Below, one piece after another: positions 6,427 through 15,917 of a stretch of DNA of 64,000 bases. Position 1 is the stretch's first letter. The number at the start of each line of letters is the position of its first letter. The stretch comes from Phycisphaeraceae bacterium (lineage in GTDB: Bacteria > Planctomycetota > Phycisphaerae > Phycisphaerales > Phycisphaeraceae). The position numbers and the translations under genes were made by a program. Below the pieces are notes generated by a model. That model made no database searches and had not been told where the DNA came from. It saw only the letters and a program-made list of their open reading frames with translations. Location of the stretch: contig JAJDCY010000010.1 of the NCBI GenBank assembly GCA_029260595.1, positions 421,675-485,674 on the forward strand. Reading direction: 5' to 3'.

Positions 6427-8070
6427 ATGTCGCTACGCGCAAAACAATGGATCATCTTCGTCCTGGGCGTGATTTTTCTCTTGTCGCTCGTGTTGGTGCA
6501 GTACATGGAGGTAGCGCGTAAGCGTGAGGAAGCCGGTTTGGAGCGCGCCCACATCGTCATCCCGGCCAGCTCCATGCAATGCGTTGACTGCCACCGCCGC
6601 GAGACTCCCGGCATCATTGAGCACTGGGAGCTAAGCACCCACGCGGCCAAGGGCGTCGGCTGTGTCGACTGTCACCACGCGGAGAAAACCGACGCAGACG
6701 GTTTCGATCACTACGGAGCGTTCATCGCGACCGTCGTCACCCCCATGGACTGCTCACACTGCCACGCGACCGAGTTCAACGAGTTCGAGCAAAGCCACCA
6801 CGCTAAAGCCGGAAATATCCTGGCATCGCTCGACAACTTCCTCGCCGAGACCGTCGAAGGCAACCGTCTGCCGTTTAGCCCGCACTCGCCGACACCCGGC
6901 ATGGCTGTCGAGTCGGTCAATGGGATGGCCAGCGCATTTACCGGTTGCCTCCAGTGCCACGGCTCGAAGGTTGCGCTCGAATCGGTCGACGGCGGGATGA
7001 TCACCGTTGACGATCTCGAGCCCGATTACACGGGGGCGCCGACCAACGCCGACGCCGTGAATAAAGTCCTGCGCAACGAGCACGGGCGACCCGTGTTCCA
7101 CTCCGGGACCTGGCCGAACACCGGCATCGGCCGGATCAACCTCGACGGCTCGCTCGGGTCGTGCTCGGCATGTCACAGCCGACACGACTTCTCGCCGCGC
7201 CGGGCCCGCCAACCGGAAAACTGCGGTAAATGCCACCTCGGTCCCGACCACCCGCAAAAAGAGATCTATGAGGAGTCCAAACACGGCGTCGCGTTCCGCG
7301 ACCTGAAAGACCAGATGAACCTCGACGCCGACGACTGGATCCTCGGCAAGGACTACGCGGCCGCGCCCACCTGCGCCACCTGCCACATGTCCGGCCACCT
7401 GCGCAACGGCGGCAAGGTCACCCACGACCCCGGCGAGCGCATCAGTTGGTCCAACCGCCCGCCCGTCAGCGTCGTGATGGACACGGATTCCGATCACAAG
7501 ATCGTCACCGAGACCGACCCGTCCCGGCGTGCCGAGTTGATCGCCGACACCGCGGTCGCCAAGCGCATCCGTATGAAGAATGTCTGCTCGCACTGCCACA
7601 CGCCCGATTACATCAACGCATTTTATGAGCAGTACGACGACTTCGTGGTTCTCTATAACGAGAAGTTCGCCAAGCCCGGCCGCAAGATCATCGATGCGCT
7701 CCGCGCGAACGAACTGATCACGCCGACCGCGTTCGACGACGAGATCGAGTGGACCTGGTTCTATCTCTGGCACCATGAGGGCCGACGCGCCCGCCACGGC
7801 GCCTCGATGATGGCTCCCGATTATGCGCACTGGCACGGCATGTTCGAGGTCGCCGAACGCTTTTATATGGAACTGATCCCACAGGCTCGTGAGTTGGCCC
7901 ACCATGCGGCCGATGCGGGTCACGCCGACCAGGCCGCCGCCGTCAACGCGGCGATCGACGCCGTCCTCGCTCGCCCGGAACACCAGTGGTTTACCGAGGG
8001 TGCCGAAGACCAAACCGCCCATATTCGCAGAGCCATGGAGCAACGCTACGGGCACCCCAAAGCCGAGTAA
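6427..8070 (+). CDS. Membrane-anchored octahaem cytochrome c, HAO family
   Basis: This 547-residue protein has an uncleaved-looking N-terminal membrane helix (8-28) and eight CxxCH haem sites (first Cys at 52, 79, 109, 174, 246, 266, 316 and 387). The segment around haems 2-3 (STHAAKGVGCVDCH, then HYGAFIATVVTPMDC) and the C-terminal HHEGRRARHG / MMAPDYAHWHG are typical of the hydroxylamine oxidoreductase family. Members oxidise hydroxylamine or hydrazine, or reduce nitrite, depending on whether a Tyr is cross-linked to the catalytic fourth haem; I cannot settle that without alignment. AGGAG lies nine bases before the ATG. Being third in the Rieske/cytochrome b operon, it probably exchanges electrons with that complex in place of cytochrome c1. 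Confidence 0.88.
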   Translation: MSLRAKQWIIFVLGVIFLLSLVLVQYMEVARKREEAGLERAHIVIPASSMQCVDCHRRETPGIIEHWELSTHAAKGVGCVDCHHAEKTDADGFDHYGAFIATVVTPMDCSHCHATEFNEFEQSHHAKAGNILASLDNFLAETVEGNRLPFSPHSPTPGMAVESVNGMASAFTGCLQCHGSKVALESVDGGMITVDDLEPDYTGAPTNADAVNKVLRNEHGRPVFHSGTWPNTGIGRINLDGSLGSCSACHSRHDFSPRRARQPENCGKCHLGPDHPQKEIYEESKHGVAFRDLKDQMNLDADDWILGKDYAAAPTCATCHMSGHLRNGGKVTHDPGERISWSNRPPVSVVMDTDSDHKIVTETDPSRRAELIADTAVAKRIRMKNVCSHCHTPDYINAFYEQYDDFVVLYNEKFAKPGRKIIDALRANELITPTAFDDEIEWTWFYLWHHEGRRARHGASMMAPDYAHWHGMFEVAERFYMELIPQARELAHHAADAGHADQAAAVNAAIDAVLARPEHQWFTEGAEDQTAHIRRAMEQRYGHPKAE

Positions 8071-8272
8071 ATAATCCGAACATCCCGCCGCGAACATCGG
8101 CCGGTTATCCCCATCGCTATCGAAAGCACATAGTTGGGACTTTCGCCTGAAAATCCCGAAATTACTCTAGGCCAATCCCCGCCACCACCCTATAATGTCA
8201 GTGCGCATACGGGGAGTCTTAATCTGCGCTTCGTTTCTTGATCCTTCTGATCGGCCCTGAAAGGACAGGTCT

Positions 8273-10510
8273 ATGCGTTTGACTAGATGGATTCCTATGG
8301 CGGTCATTGTCGCCGTGGGCGGCATATCGGCGATACCGGCACGTGCCACGACGGCATACTCGGTCCGCCACGACACCGATTCGGGCGACCACAGCCTGTA
8401 TTCGATCGATCTGGAGACCGGGGTGACGACCTTGGTCGGGCCGATCACGGCTAACCTGTCCGGCGGGGGCGGTGTGACGTATGACCGGGTCGCTGCCATC
8501 GATTTTATCGGTGGTGACTTGTACGGGGTGGATTACGACAAAGACCAGTTGATTCGGATCAACCCGGCGACCGGGCAGGCATTCCCGATCGGCGGGACGA
8601 ATGGGGTGGACGGGTTGGGGTTTGATCTGGCCGAGGACGCCGCGACCATGAACGGCGAAGCCGTCGGCCTGTCCTTCGATCCCGGCAACCTCCTCGGTGG
8701 GCCACTCGGGTCGCTGTACCTGACGGATTTCAAAGGGGTCGACCCCGCGCCGTTCACTTTTTATGAGGGGACGCGCTACGTGCTGAGCCTGACGACCGGG
8801 GCGCCGGTGTCAGAGGCGGCGCTGACCAACGAGTTTGACGACCCTGTCTTCGAGGAATATGAGGTGCCCACCGCCCTGGTCGATCGTCCGGGCAACACGC
8901 TCTTTGGTTTCACCTCCGCGTTCGGCGCCGGGCAGGTTTGGCAGTTCAACAACACTGAGGAGGGTGTGGCTGAGTCGCTGTTGGTCTTCGGCTTCTATAC
9001 CACGTCCTCCGTATTCGGCGGTTCGAACCTCGGGCTCGACTACGAAGAAACCCCCGACCTGATCTGGGGCATTCTCTCAGAGGGCGGTGAGATCTTTAGC
9101 ATTTTTGATATAGACGGTCTCGATGAAGATATCTCTGATGACGTCGCTACTGCCGATAAGACCGGCTTTAGCAGCTTGGGGGTGTACCAGCCCGAAGCCG
9201 TCGCCTGGCAGGTGGCCGGCGGGGGCGATTGGGACTCCGACACGAACTGGGACAACCCGCACGCACCCGGGTTTGCGCACACGGTGACACTCGCGCCGAC
9301 ATCGGCCGCGGTGATCACCGGCCCGGCCGGCGTCGCGATGATGCAGTCGCTCGAGATCGGGTCCGGCAACGGGCACCTGGCCGACCTGCAGCTCCAATCA
9401 ACAGGCACGATCTACACGCTCAACGGGCTGACGATCAAGGACGACGGCCGCGTGTCAGGCGGCGGGACGATTACCGGTGGGCCGTTGCAGATCGACGCCG
9501 GTGGTGAGCTTTCCGTATCGGGTGGCGGGACGCTCGAAGCCGACACCGACAGTGTTTCCAACGCCGGGATGATCACGGTCAACGCGGCGACCGCGACCTT
9601 CGAGAGCCTGGTTACTAACCAGGCCGGCACCGGCCAGATCAACGCCACCGGCGGCACACTCAATTTCAATGGCGGGCTGCTCAACCAGAACACCATGAGC
9701 CTCAACGGCACCACGGTGAACGGCGAGGTAAACAGCCCGAGCGGGTCGTCGATCGATATCGCCGGTACGAGCAGCTTCAACGATGATTACAGCGGTGCGG
9801 GCGCATTCACCGGCAACGGCACAGCCGGGTTCAACGCCGGCTTCGATCCGGGTGACAGCGTCGCAACCGTCAGCATCGCCGGGTCGCTGGCCCTCGGCAA
9901 CAGCGCGATGACCAAGATCGAGCTTGAAGGCCACGCCCCTGGTACCGGTCACGACCAAGTCATCGTCGACGGCAATGTGTCCTTCGATGGGACACTGCTG
10001 GTGACCGTCTCGTCCGCACTCGAGTCAGACCTGGTCCCACTCGACCCGTTCATCGTGATGACCTTCGCGTCCAACCCCGGCGAGAGCAAGTTCGACGCGA
10101 TCGACTTCACCCCACCCAGCGCCGTGCCCGGGCTGTTCTTTAAGGCGCAATACAACACCGGCGACCTGACCCTGCTCGCCGCCGCCGCTGACGGCGATGT
10201 CAACCTCGATGCAGCAGTTGATCTTGACGACCTCGTTGTCCTCGCGGCCAACTTCCTCCAAGCCGTTGGCACACGCGCATGGGGAGACGGCGATTTCAAC
10301 GGCGACGGTTTCGTTAACGCCGCCGACCTCAATCTGATGGCCGTCAATTTCGGCGTCTCGCCGACAACCGACCCGCTAGGCTGGACGGCCGAAGAGCTCG
10401 CCGCCCAAGTCGGCATTACCATTGTGCAAACACCCGAGCCGGCCAGCGCCGTGTTGTTCGGAATCGCCGCCTTGTTGCTGGCACGACGCAGACAGCCGCA
10501 CTCCGACTAA
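8273..10510 (+). CDS. Secreted protein with dockerin-type repeats and PEP-CTERM tail
   Basis: This 745-residue surface protein starts with a signal peptide (about 1-25). The N-terminal half (about 30-310) has repeating strand patterns such as LYSIDLETG and LIRINPATG, suggesting a beta-propeller. Glycine-rich, autotransporter-like strands follow (about 330-520). Two calcium-loop repeats (about 640-695; DGDVNLDAAVDLDDL and GDFNGDGFVNAADL) form a dockerin type I-like pair. The end is PEP-CTERM (PEPASAVLFGIAALLLARRR), which in known systems is recognised by an exosortase. A TATAAT at 8191-8196 and AAAGGA before the ATG support the start. The next gene begins 22 bases after the stop. Binding partners are unknown. 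Confidence 0.85.
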   Translation: MRLTRWIPMAVIVAVGGISAIPARATTAYSVRHDTDSGDHSLYSIDLETGVTTLVGPITANLSGGGGVTYDRVAAIDFIGGDLYGVDYDKDQLIRINPATGQAFPIGGTNGVDGLGFDLAEDAATMNGEAVGLSFDPGNLLGGPLGSLYLTDFKGVDPAPFTFYEGTRYVLSLTTGAPVSEAALTNEFDDPVFEEYEVPTALVDRPGNTLFGFTSAFGAGQVWQFNNTEEGVAESLLVFGFYTTSSVFGGSNLGLDYEETPDLIWGILSEGGEIFSIFDIDGLDEDISDDVATADKTGFSSLGVYQPEAVAWQVAGGGDWDSDTNWDNPHAPGFAHTVTLAPTSAAVITGPAGVAMMQSLEIGSGNGHLADLQLQSTGTIYTLNGLTIKDDGRVSGGGTITGGPLQIDAGGELSVSGGGTLEADTDSVSNAGMITVNAATATFESLVTNQAGTGQINATGGTLNFNGGLLNQNTMSLNGTTVNGEVNSPSGSSIDIAGTSSFNDDYSGAGAFTGNGTAGFNAGFDPGDSVATVSIAGSLALGNSAMTKIELEGHAPGTGHDQVIVDGNVSFDGTLLVTVSSALESDLVPLDPFIVMTFASNPGESKFDAIDFTPPSAVPGLFFKAQYNTGDLTLLAAAADGDVNLDAAVDLDDLVVLAANFLQAVGTRAWGDGDFNGDGFVNAADLNLMAVNFGVSPTTDPLGWTAEELAAQVGITIVQTPEPASAVLFGIAALLLARRRQPHSD

Positions 10511-10532
10511 CAGCAGCGCAGATGGGACGCCC

Positions 10533-13500
10533 GTGCAGCATTCATCCGCCACGCATTGGGCCATCTGCGTCGGGATCGTTGGGCTGTGTGCCGTCCGTCC
10601 GACCGACGCACTCGGGCAGGTTGTGTTGGACGCAAGCCTCGGGACAGCCGGGGCGTTACCCGGCCCCGACTACCAGATTACCGCTGACTTCGGCTTGCAA
10701 GCCGGCGCCAATCTCTTCCACAGCTTCAGCCAGTTTGATCTCGCATCGGGAGAATCAGCCGTCTTCTCCGGCCCCGCCGACGTGTCGCGCATCATCTCGC
10801 GTGTGACGGGCGGCGCGGCCTCGCAGATCGACGGCACGATCCGATCGACCATCGCGAGTGCCGATCTGTATCTGGTCAACCCTAGCGGGATCGTATTCGG
10901 CCCGAACAGTTCGTTGGATCTCACCGGCTCATTCATCGCGACCTCAGCCGACTTTGTTGAACTCGACGACGGCAACCATTTTTCCGTGGCCGACCCACCC
11001 GCGAGCATCCTGACCGCCGCACCACCGGTCGCGTTCGGCTTTCTCGCCGACCCGCAAGGCGGTATCACACTCCAAAGCGCGGCGCTCGTTACCGCGCCCG
11101 GGCAGACGCTCGCGCTAATCGGCGGCCCGGTCACCCTCACCGCCGGGCAACTGGTTGCACCCAATGGCACCGTGAATCTCGCCAGCGCCGCGTCCGCCGG
11201 CCGCGTCGAACTGGACCCCGCCGACCCGGCCGCGTCGCTCGAGCTCGATCCGACCACCGACGGTGGGCCCATCGCGTTGCTCGACGGGTCCGCCGTGATC
11301 GTTGCCGGACCGGGTGGCGGCACGGTGGTGATTCGAGCCGGCGAATTGGAGCTGGCCGGATCCGACATCGCGCAACTGACCGATGACGCGACGGCTGGAC
11401 GGGGGATTGATATCGAGACATCAGGCGATGTCCGGATTGCCCAGAGCGGCTTGTCCACCAGGACGACGGGCAGCGCTCCGGGCGGTGACATCATGATCCA
11501 CGCGCGCACCTTTCTGGCCGACGGGCAGGGCGTTGGCGGCGCCGGTCTCGGGGCCGACACCGCGGGCGCCGGGCCGTCCGGGTCGATCCACATCACCGCC
11601 GATCAGATCGAGCTGTTCAACGGAGCGGGCATCGGAGTATCAACGACTGGCACGGGCGATGCCGGTCAGATCACCGTGACGACCGAGCTTCTGGAGATCG
11701 ACGGCCGAGGGTTTTCCAGCCCCGGTAACCTCCAGGAAGGAACGGGTATCGCCACGCTGACCAGCGGGCCGGGCAACGCCGGATCGATCTCGGTCGTCGC
11801 CGATGAGCTGAACATCCGTAACGGCGCGGTGATCGCCGCGTCGGCATTCGCTTCCGGCAATGCCGGATCGATCGACATCCGCGCTGCGACGATCCTGCTC
11901 GACGGCGAGGACTTTCAGCCATTGCCGGGTTTGCGAACCGGGACCGGCATCGGCTCGCCTACTTTCTCGCCGATCAGCGGTGGCGACGCCGGGGCCGTTC
12001 AGATCATGGCGGATCAACTGGTCATCCTCCGCGGCGCGGGTGTCTCATCATCAACGCTCGGCTCCGGCGATGGCGGGCGTGTGCAGATCGACGCGCGCTC
12101 GATCACCATTGACCGGAGCGGGGCATCCTTCCAGACAGGTATCTTCGCCGACACAACCGGCACCGGCATCGGCGGTGACATCCAGTTCGGCCAACCCGAT
12201 CAACCAATATCCGAGATGCACGTGATCGGCGGCGGTGTTGTCAGCTCCGTGTCGTTCGGTAGCGGTCAGGGCGGGGTCCTGACCGTCTTTGCCGATGCTC
12301 TGACGGTCGACGGCGACGGGTTTATCCCTGATGGGTTGGCTGATCCTTCAAACCTCAACCTGACCGGGCTTATCGCCCCCACCGTCGGCCCCGGTGACGG
12401 CGGCGGCATCGAGATCCACGCCGGCGCCTTCGAACTGAAGGACCGCGCTGTGATCTCCGCCGACACGTCCGGTAGCGGCCGCGGCGGAAATATCCAGATC
12501 ACGTCCGACACCGTTCACATCACGACCCGATCCGGTGTATTCAACAACACGTTCGGTACCGGTGATGGTGGTGATGTATCGGTGGTCGCCGATGTGTTGT
12601 CTATCGACGGCCAGGGAGAGCCGCTGGACTACGGCCCGGGCTCACAGGTGTCCACCGTAGTCAACTTCCTCAGGCCGGATGGCGTGATCGAGCCGATCGT
12701 CACGATCGGCGAGACGTCAATTACGACGGTGACGATCGGTTCCGGGCAGGCCGGAGATATCAGCATCACGGCGGGGTTGCTTGATATCCGCGATGTCGCC
12801 GAGGTCTCGGCTTCGTCGCTCGGGACCGGCGCGGCTGGCGACATCACGATCGACGCCGGGATCGTCACTCTGACACGCGGTGAGACGCCGTTCTTTACCG
12901 GGATCGCCAGCGGCGCCCTGGGGTTCGGCCCCGGCGGAACGATCCGGATCACAGCCGAGCGCCTCGACGTCGTCGACGGTGGATTGATCTCCGCCGACAC
13001 GTTTGGCCCGGCCATCGGGGGTGACGTCATCATCGACGCCGATCGGATCCACCTCGACAGCCGGCCTTCCGGCAGAGTGACGCTCATCGGTGCCGAGACG
13101 CACCCGCTGTTCCCCTCCGCGACCGGCGGCAATGTTCAGCTCAACGCAAGTCACATCGACGCCGGACCGGGTGCGATCATCTCGGCCGCGACATTCGGTG
13201 CGGGGGGCGGCGGCCAAGTTGATATCGTTACGGACACGCTGTCGCTGAACGGGGCGGACTCGTTCGCCGCGATCCTGGCGGAGACCTACGCCGACACTGC
13301 GGCCCCGGGCGGTGACATCCGCGTGACCGCTGAGCAGATGGATCTCGGCGCCGGCGGGTTGGTATCCGCTGCGTCGTTCGGGACTGGCGCCGGCGGCGAC
13401 GTGACGATCGACACCCACACGCTGCGAATCGCCGACGGTGGACTGGTGCGCAGCACCGCGACAAGCCTTGGCCGAGCCGGTGATGTGGTCATCAACGCGC

Positions 13501-14078
13501 AAACCGGCGTCAATATCCGCACCGGCGGGTCGATCACGACCGCGGCGGATCAATCGACGGGTGGCAACATCACCGTTGACGCGGGATTGTTCATTGATGC
13601 ACAAGATGCCACGCTCTCCGCACGCGCCGAATTGGACGGTGGTCGGATCGAACTGAGCGCGGCAGAGCGTGTTAGCTTCAATCGCACGGACCTCACGGCC
13701 GAGGCCGGCAACGACGGCGGCAACATCACCATCCGCTCGGGTGCCGTTTTGCTTAACGATAGCTTGGTCCGTGCCAGCGCTGTCGCCGGCGACGGGGGTG
13801 ATATCTCGATCGTTACGCAGGCGTTCCTGGTCACGCCAGGCAGTGTGATTGATGCATCGTCGCAGTTCGGCGTGTCTGGCAGCGTCCAGATCACTTCTCC
13901 GGACACGAACCTCGCCGCGAGCTTGGGCCGACTTTCCGACGCATTGCTCAACGCGCGGGCCGTCCTGACCCAGACCTGCTACGCCCAGGTTAAAGGCGGC
14001 GGCAGCAGCTTCGTAATGACCGGTCGCGGCGGGATCCCGCTTGACCCCGTCGGCCGGCACCCATCTGCGGCTGAATGA
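10533..14078 (+). CDS. Two-partner-secretion exoprotein (filamentous haemagglutinin-like)
   Basis: This encodes 1181 residues from the GTG at 10533, chosen because a signal-like hydrophobic stretch follows (WAICVGIVGLCAV) and the previous gene ends just upstream. Residues about 30-145 are a TPS (haemagglutination activity) domain with FHSFSQFDLASGE and NPSGIVFGPNSSLDLTGSF. The remainder is a long chain of glycine-rich strands with GGD(I/V) turns, that is, a right-handed beta-helix of many rungs. The end CYAQ...SSFVMTGRGGIPLDP matches the tails of cyanobacterial-type TpsA proteins. Such proteins are exported by an Omp85-like TpsB, which is absent from this window. It probably shares a transcript with the upstream dockerin/PEP-CTERM gene. 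Confidence 0.85.
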   Translation: MQHSSATHWAICVGIVGLCAVRPTDALGQVVLDASLGTAGALPGPDYQITADFGLQAGANLFHSFSQFDLASGESAVFSGPADVSRIISRVTGGAASQIDGTIRSTIASADLYLVNPSGIVFGPNSSLDLTGSFIATSADFVELDDGNHFSVADPPASILTAAPPVAFGFLADPQGGITLQSAALVTAPGQTLALIGGPVTLTAGQLVAPNGTVNLASAASAGRVELDPADPAASLELDPTTDGGPIALLDGSAVIVAGPGGGTVVIRAGELELAGSDIAQLTDDATAGRGIDIETSGDVRIAQSGLSTRTTGSAPGGDIMIHARTFLADGQGVGGAGLGADTAGAGPSGSIHITADQIELFNGAGIGVSTTGTGDAGQITVTTELLEIDGRGFSSPGNLQEGTGIATLTSGPGNAGSISVVADELNIRNGAVIAASAFASGNAGSIDIRAATILLDGEDFQPLPGLRTGTGIGSPTFSPISGGDAGAVQIMADQLVILRGAGVSSSTLGSGDGGRVQIDARSITIDRSGASFQTGIFADTTGTGIGGDIQFGQPDQPISEMHVIGGGVVSSVSFGSGQGGVLTVFADALTVDGDGFIPDGLADPSNLNLTGLIAPTVGPGDGGGIEIHAGAFELKDRAVISADTSGSGRGGNIQITSDTVHITTRSGVFNNTFGTGDGGDVSVVADVLSIDGQGEPLDYGPGSQVSTVVNFLRPDGVIEPIVTIGETSITTVTIGSGQAGDISITAGLLDIRDVAEVSASSLGTGAAGDITIDAGIVTLTRGETPFFTGIASGALGFGPGGTIRITAERLDVVDGGLISADTFGPAIGGDVIIDADRIHLDSRPSGRVTLIGAETHPLFPSATGGNVQLNASHIDAGPGAIISAATFGAGGGGQVDIVTDTLSLNGADSFAAILAETYADTAAPGGDIRVTAEQMDLGAGGLVSAASFGTGAGGDVTIDTHTLRIADGGLVRSTATSLGRAGDVVINAQTGVNIRTGGSITTAADQSTGGNITVDAGLFIDAQDATLSARAELDGGRIELSAAERVSFNRTDLTAEAGNDGGNITIRSGAVLLNDSLVRASAVAGDGGDISIVTQAFLVTPGSVIDASSQFGVSGSVQITSPDTNLAASLGRLSDALLNARAVLTQTCYAQVKGGGSSFVMTGRGGIPLDPVGRHPSAAE

Positions 14079-14137
14079 CCCCTGCCGTCCAACCGATAAC
14101 CCTTAATGACCGCGTAACGCCGGTTTTCCGTGGCTGT

Positions 14138-14166
14138 TTGGTCCGGGCTTCGCGGGGGGTTAAAAT
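14138..14166 (+). promoter_or_regulatory. Promoter of rpsA
   Basis: TTGGTC (14138-14143) and TAAAAT (14161-14166) are 17 bases apart. Transcription would start near 14173, giving a leader of about 70 bases. The bases from the -10 box on (TAAAATAGACAAG) match those of the small-RNA promoter at 620-632 except at one position. Confidence 0.55.
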
Positions 14167-14241
14167 AGACAAGTTGGCCGAGCGGCTTCGCCCGGTTTGA
14201 GGCAATTTTAGCTAAACCAGGCGAATCTGGGCGGAAAGATC

Positions 14242-15843
14242 ATGAGCGACACCCACCAGCACGGCGACAATGTTCCTAACCCCGACCAGATCGACGCCCA
14301 AGTCGAAAAGGAGATGGCCGAGGCCCTTGGCGACGGGAGCCTTGAGCAACTGATGGAGGCGGCGGCCGCCGCGGATGCGGTCCCGTCGGCCGATCCCCCC
14401 GCCGATCTCCAGCCCGCACCCACCGCCGATCGCCGTCCTGATCGTGGGTCCGGGCGTGAAGCGGCGCCAGCACGGCAGCAGGTAGCGCGGGGGCGGATCG
14501 CGGATATCCGTGGGGAGGATGTCTTCGTCAAGCTGGCGGGGATCGAGGGCAAGCACGAGGGGGTGGTCCCGGCGAAGCAGTTTGACCGGCCGCCGCGCAT
14601 CGGCAGCATCATGGATTTTGTGATCCAGCGGTTCGACGAGGCCGAGGGGTTGCTGATTCTTTCGCGTGAGGGGGCGGTCGGGAACGAGACGTGGGACAAC
14701 ATCCACAAGGGGTCGGTTGTCGAAGCGAGGGTCACGGGGACGAACAAGGGCGGTCTGGAGTTGGAGTTGATCGGGCGCATCCGCGGGTTCATGCCGATGA
14801 GTCAGATCGACCTGCATCACGTCGATGATCCGGAGACGTTCGTCGGGCAGAAGATCGCGGCGACGGTTCAGCAGATCGACCGCCGCGCGCGGAACGTTGT
14901 CCTTAGCCGCCGCGCGCACCTCGAAACGGAGCGCCGGGCGAACTCGGCCAAGCTTTGGAATGAGATCGAGGTTGGTCAATCGCGTGAGGGTGTCGTTAGC
15001 AGTGTGACCAACTACGGGGCGTTTATTGATCTGGGCGGTCTGGACGGGCTGCTGCATGTCAGCGACATGCGGCACAGCCGCGTCGACACGCCGGCGGATG
15101 TTGTCCAAGTTGGGCAGGCTGTCACGGTGAAGGTGCTCAAGGTTGACCGTGAGCAGGAGCGGATCAGCCTGGGGCTCAAGCAGCTTGAGGGCAACCCGTG
15201 GGAGGGGATCGGCGACCGGGTGAAGCAGGGCGACTATCTGACCGGTCGCGTGATGCGTTTGGCTGAGTTTGGTGCGTTTGTCGAAGTTGAGCCGGGTGTT
15301 GAGGGGCTGATCCCGATCAGCGAGATGAGTTGGAAGCGGATCCACCGGCCGGCGGAGGTGGTCAATGACGGCGACACGATCCGCGTGGTGGTTTTGCAGG
15401 TGGACACGGAGCGCCAGCGGATCGCGTTGAGCCTCAAGCAAGCCGAGGGCGACCCGTGGGTCGGCGCGGCACACAAGTACGCCAAGAGCGGCCTCATCGA
15501 AGCGACTGTATTGCGTGTGACTGATTTCGGGGCGTTTGTCGAGATTGATCGCGGCGTCGAGGGGCTGGTGCATATCTCCGAGCTGGCCGACCGCCACGTG
15601 GCGCGCGTCGAGGATGTTTTGTCGGTTGGCCAACGCGAGCAGTTCCGGGTGCTCGAGGTTGATGAAGACAACCGCCGGATCAGCCTGTCGCTCAAAGCGG
15701 TTGCCGCGCCGGCGCCACAGAGCGCTTCGCCCGCCACCCCAACGAAGTCCGCCAAGGCCCACAAGAAACCCACGGGACCGCTCAAGGGCGGTATGGGGTC
15801 CGCGGGCGGCCTCGGGATCGGTCTGGGCGACCTCAAGCTCTAG
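14242..15843 (+). CDS. rpsA: 30S ribosomal protein S1
   Basis: This 533-residue protein has five S1 (OB-fold) domains at about 82-148, 157-224, 243-313, 328-398 and 414-484. The later three carry the typical DFGAFVEI / [11 protein letters not shown] pattern. The first two are degenerate, as in other S1 proteins where they bind the ribosome and the later ones bind mRNA. An Ala/Pro/Asp-rich N-terminal extension (about 1-80) and a basic Gly-rich tail (about 490-533) are additions to the usual core. E. coli S1 has six domains, so this is a shorter version. pgsA follows 74 bases after the stop on the same strand, before a strong terminator. Confidence 0.93.
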   Translation: MSDTHQHGDNVPNPDQIDAQVEKEMAEALGDGSLEQLMEAAAAADAVPSADPPADLQPAPTADRRPDRGSGREAAPARQQVARGRIADIRGEDVFVKLAGIEGKHEGVVPAKQFDRPPRIGSIMDFVIQRFDEAEGLLILSREGAVGNETWDNIHKGSVVEARVTGTNKGGLELELIGRIRGFMPMSQIDLHHVDDPETFVGQKIAATVQQIDRRARNVVLSRRAHLETERRANSAKLWNEIEVGQSREGVVSSVTNYGAFIDLGGLDGLLHVSDMRHSRVDTPADVVQVGQAVTVKVLKVDREQERISLGLKQLEGNPWEGIGDRVKQGDYLTGRVMRLAEFGAFVEVEPGVEGLIPISEMSWKRIHRPAEVVNDGDTIRVVVLQVDTERQRIALSLKQAEGDPWVGAAHKYAKSGLIEATVLRVTDFGAFVEIDRGVEGLVHISELADRHVARVEDVLSVGQREQFRVLEVDEDNRRISLSLKAVAAPAPQSASPATPTKSAKAHKKPTGPLKGGMGSAGGLGIGLGDLKL

Positions 15844-15917
15844 GCGACGACTGTTCTTTCATTATTGCCCGCGGCGATTCACGACCGACCGATGCGCGGC
15901 GTATCATAGCGCCTGTG

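Noticed and set aside
6754..8097. 447-codon open frame on the - strand
   Set aside because: Antisense to the octahaem cytochrome, whose eight CxxCH sites prove the + strand frame.
12717..14060. 447-codon open frame on the - strand
   Set aside because: Shadow of the TPS exoprotein, composed of a biased set of residues without any recognisable domain.
14212..15762. 516-codon open frame on the - strand
   Set aside because: Antisense to rpsA, which has five clear S1 domains.
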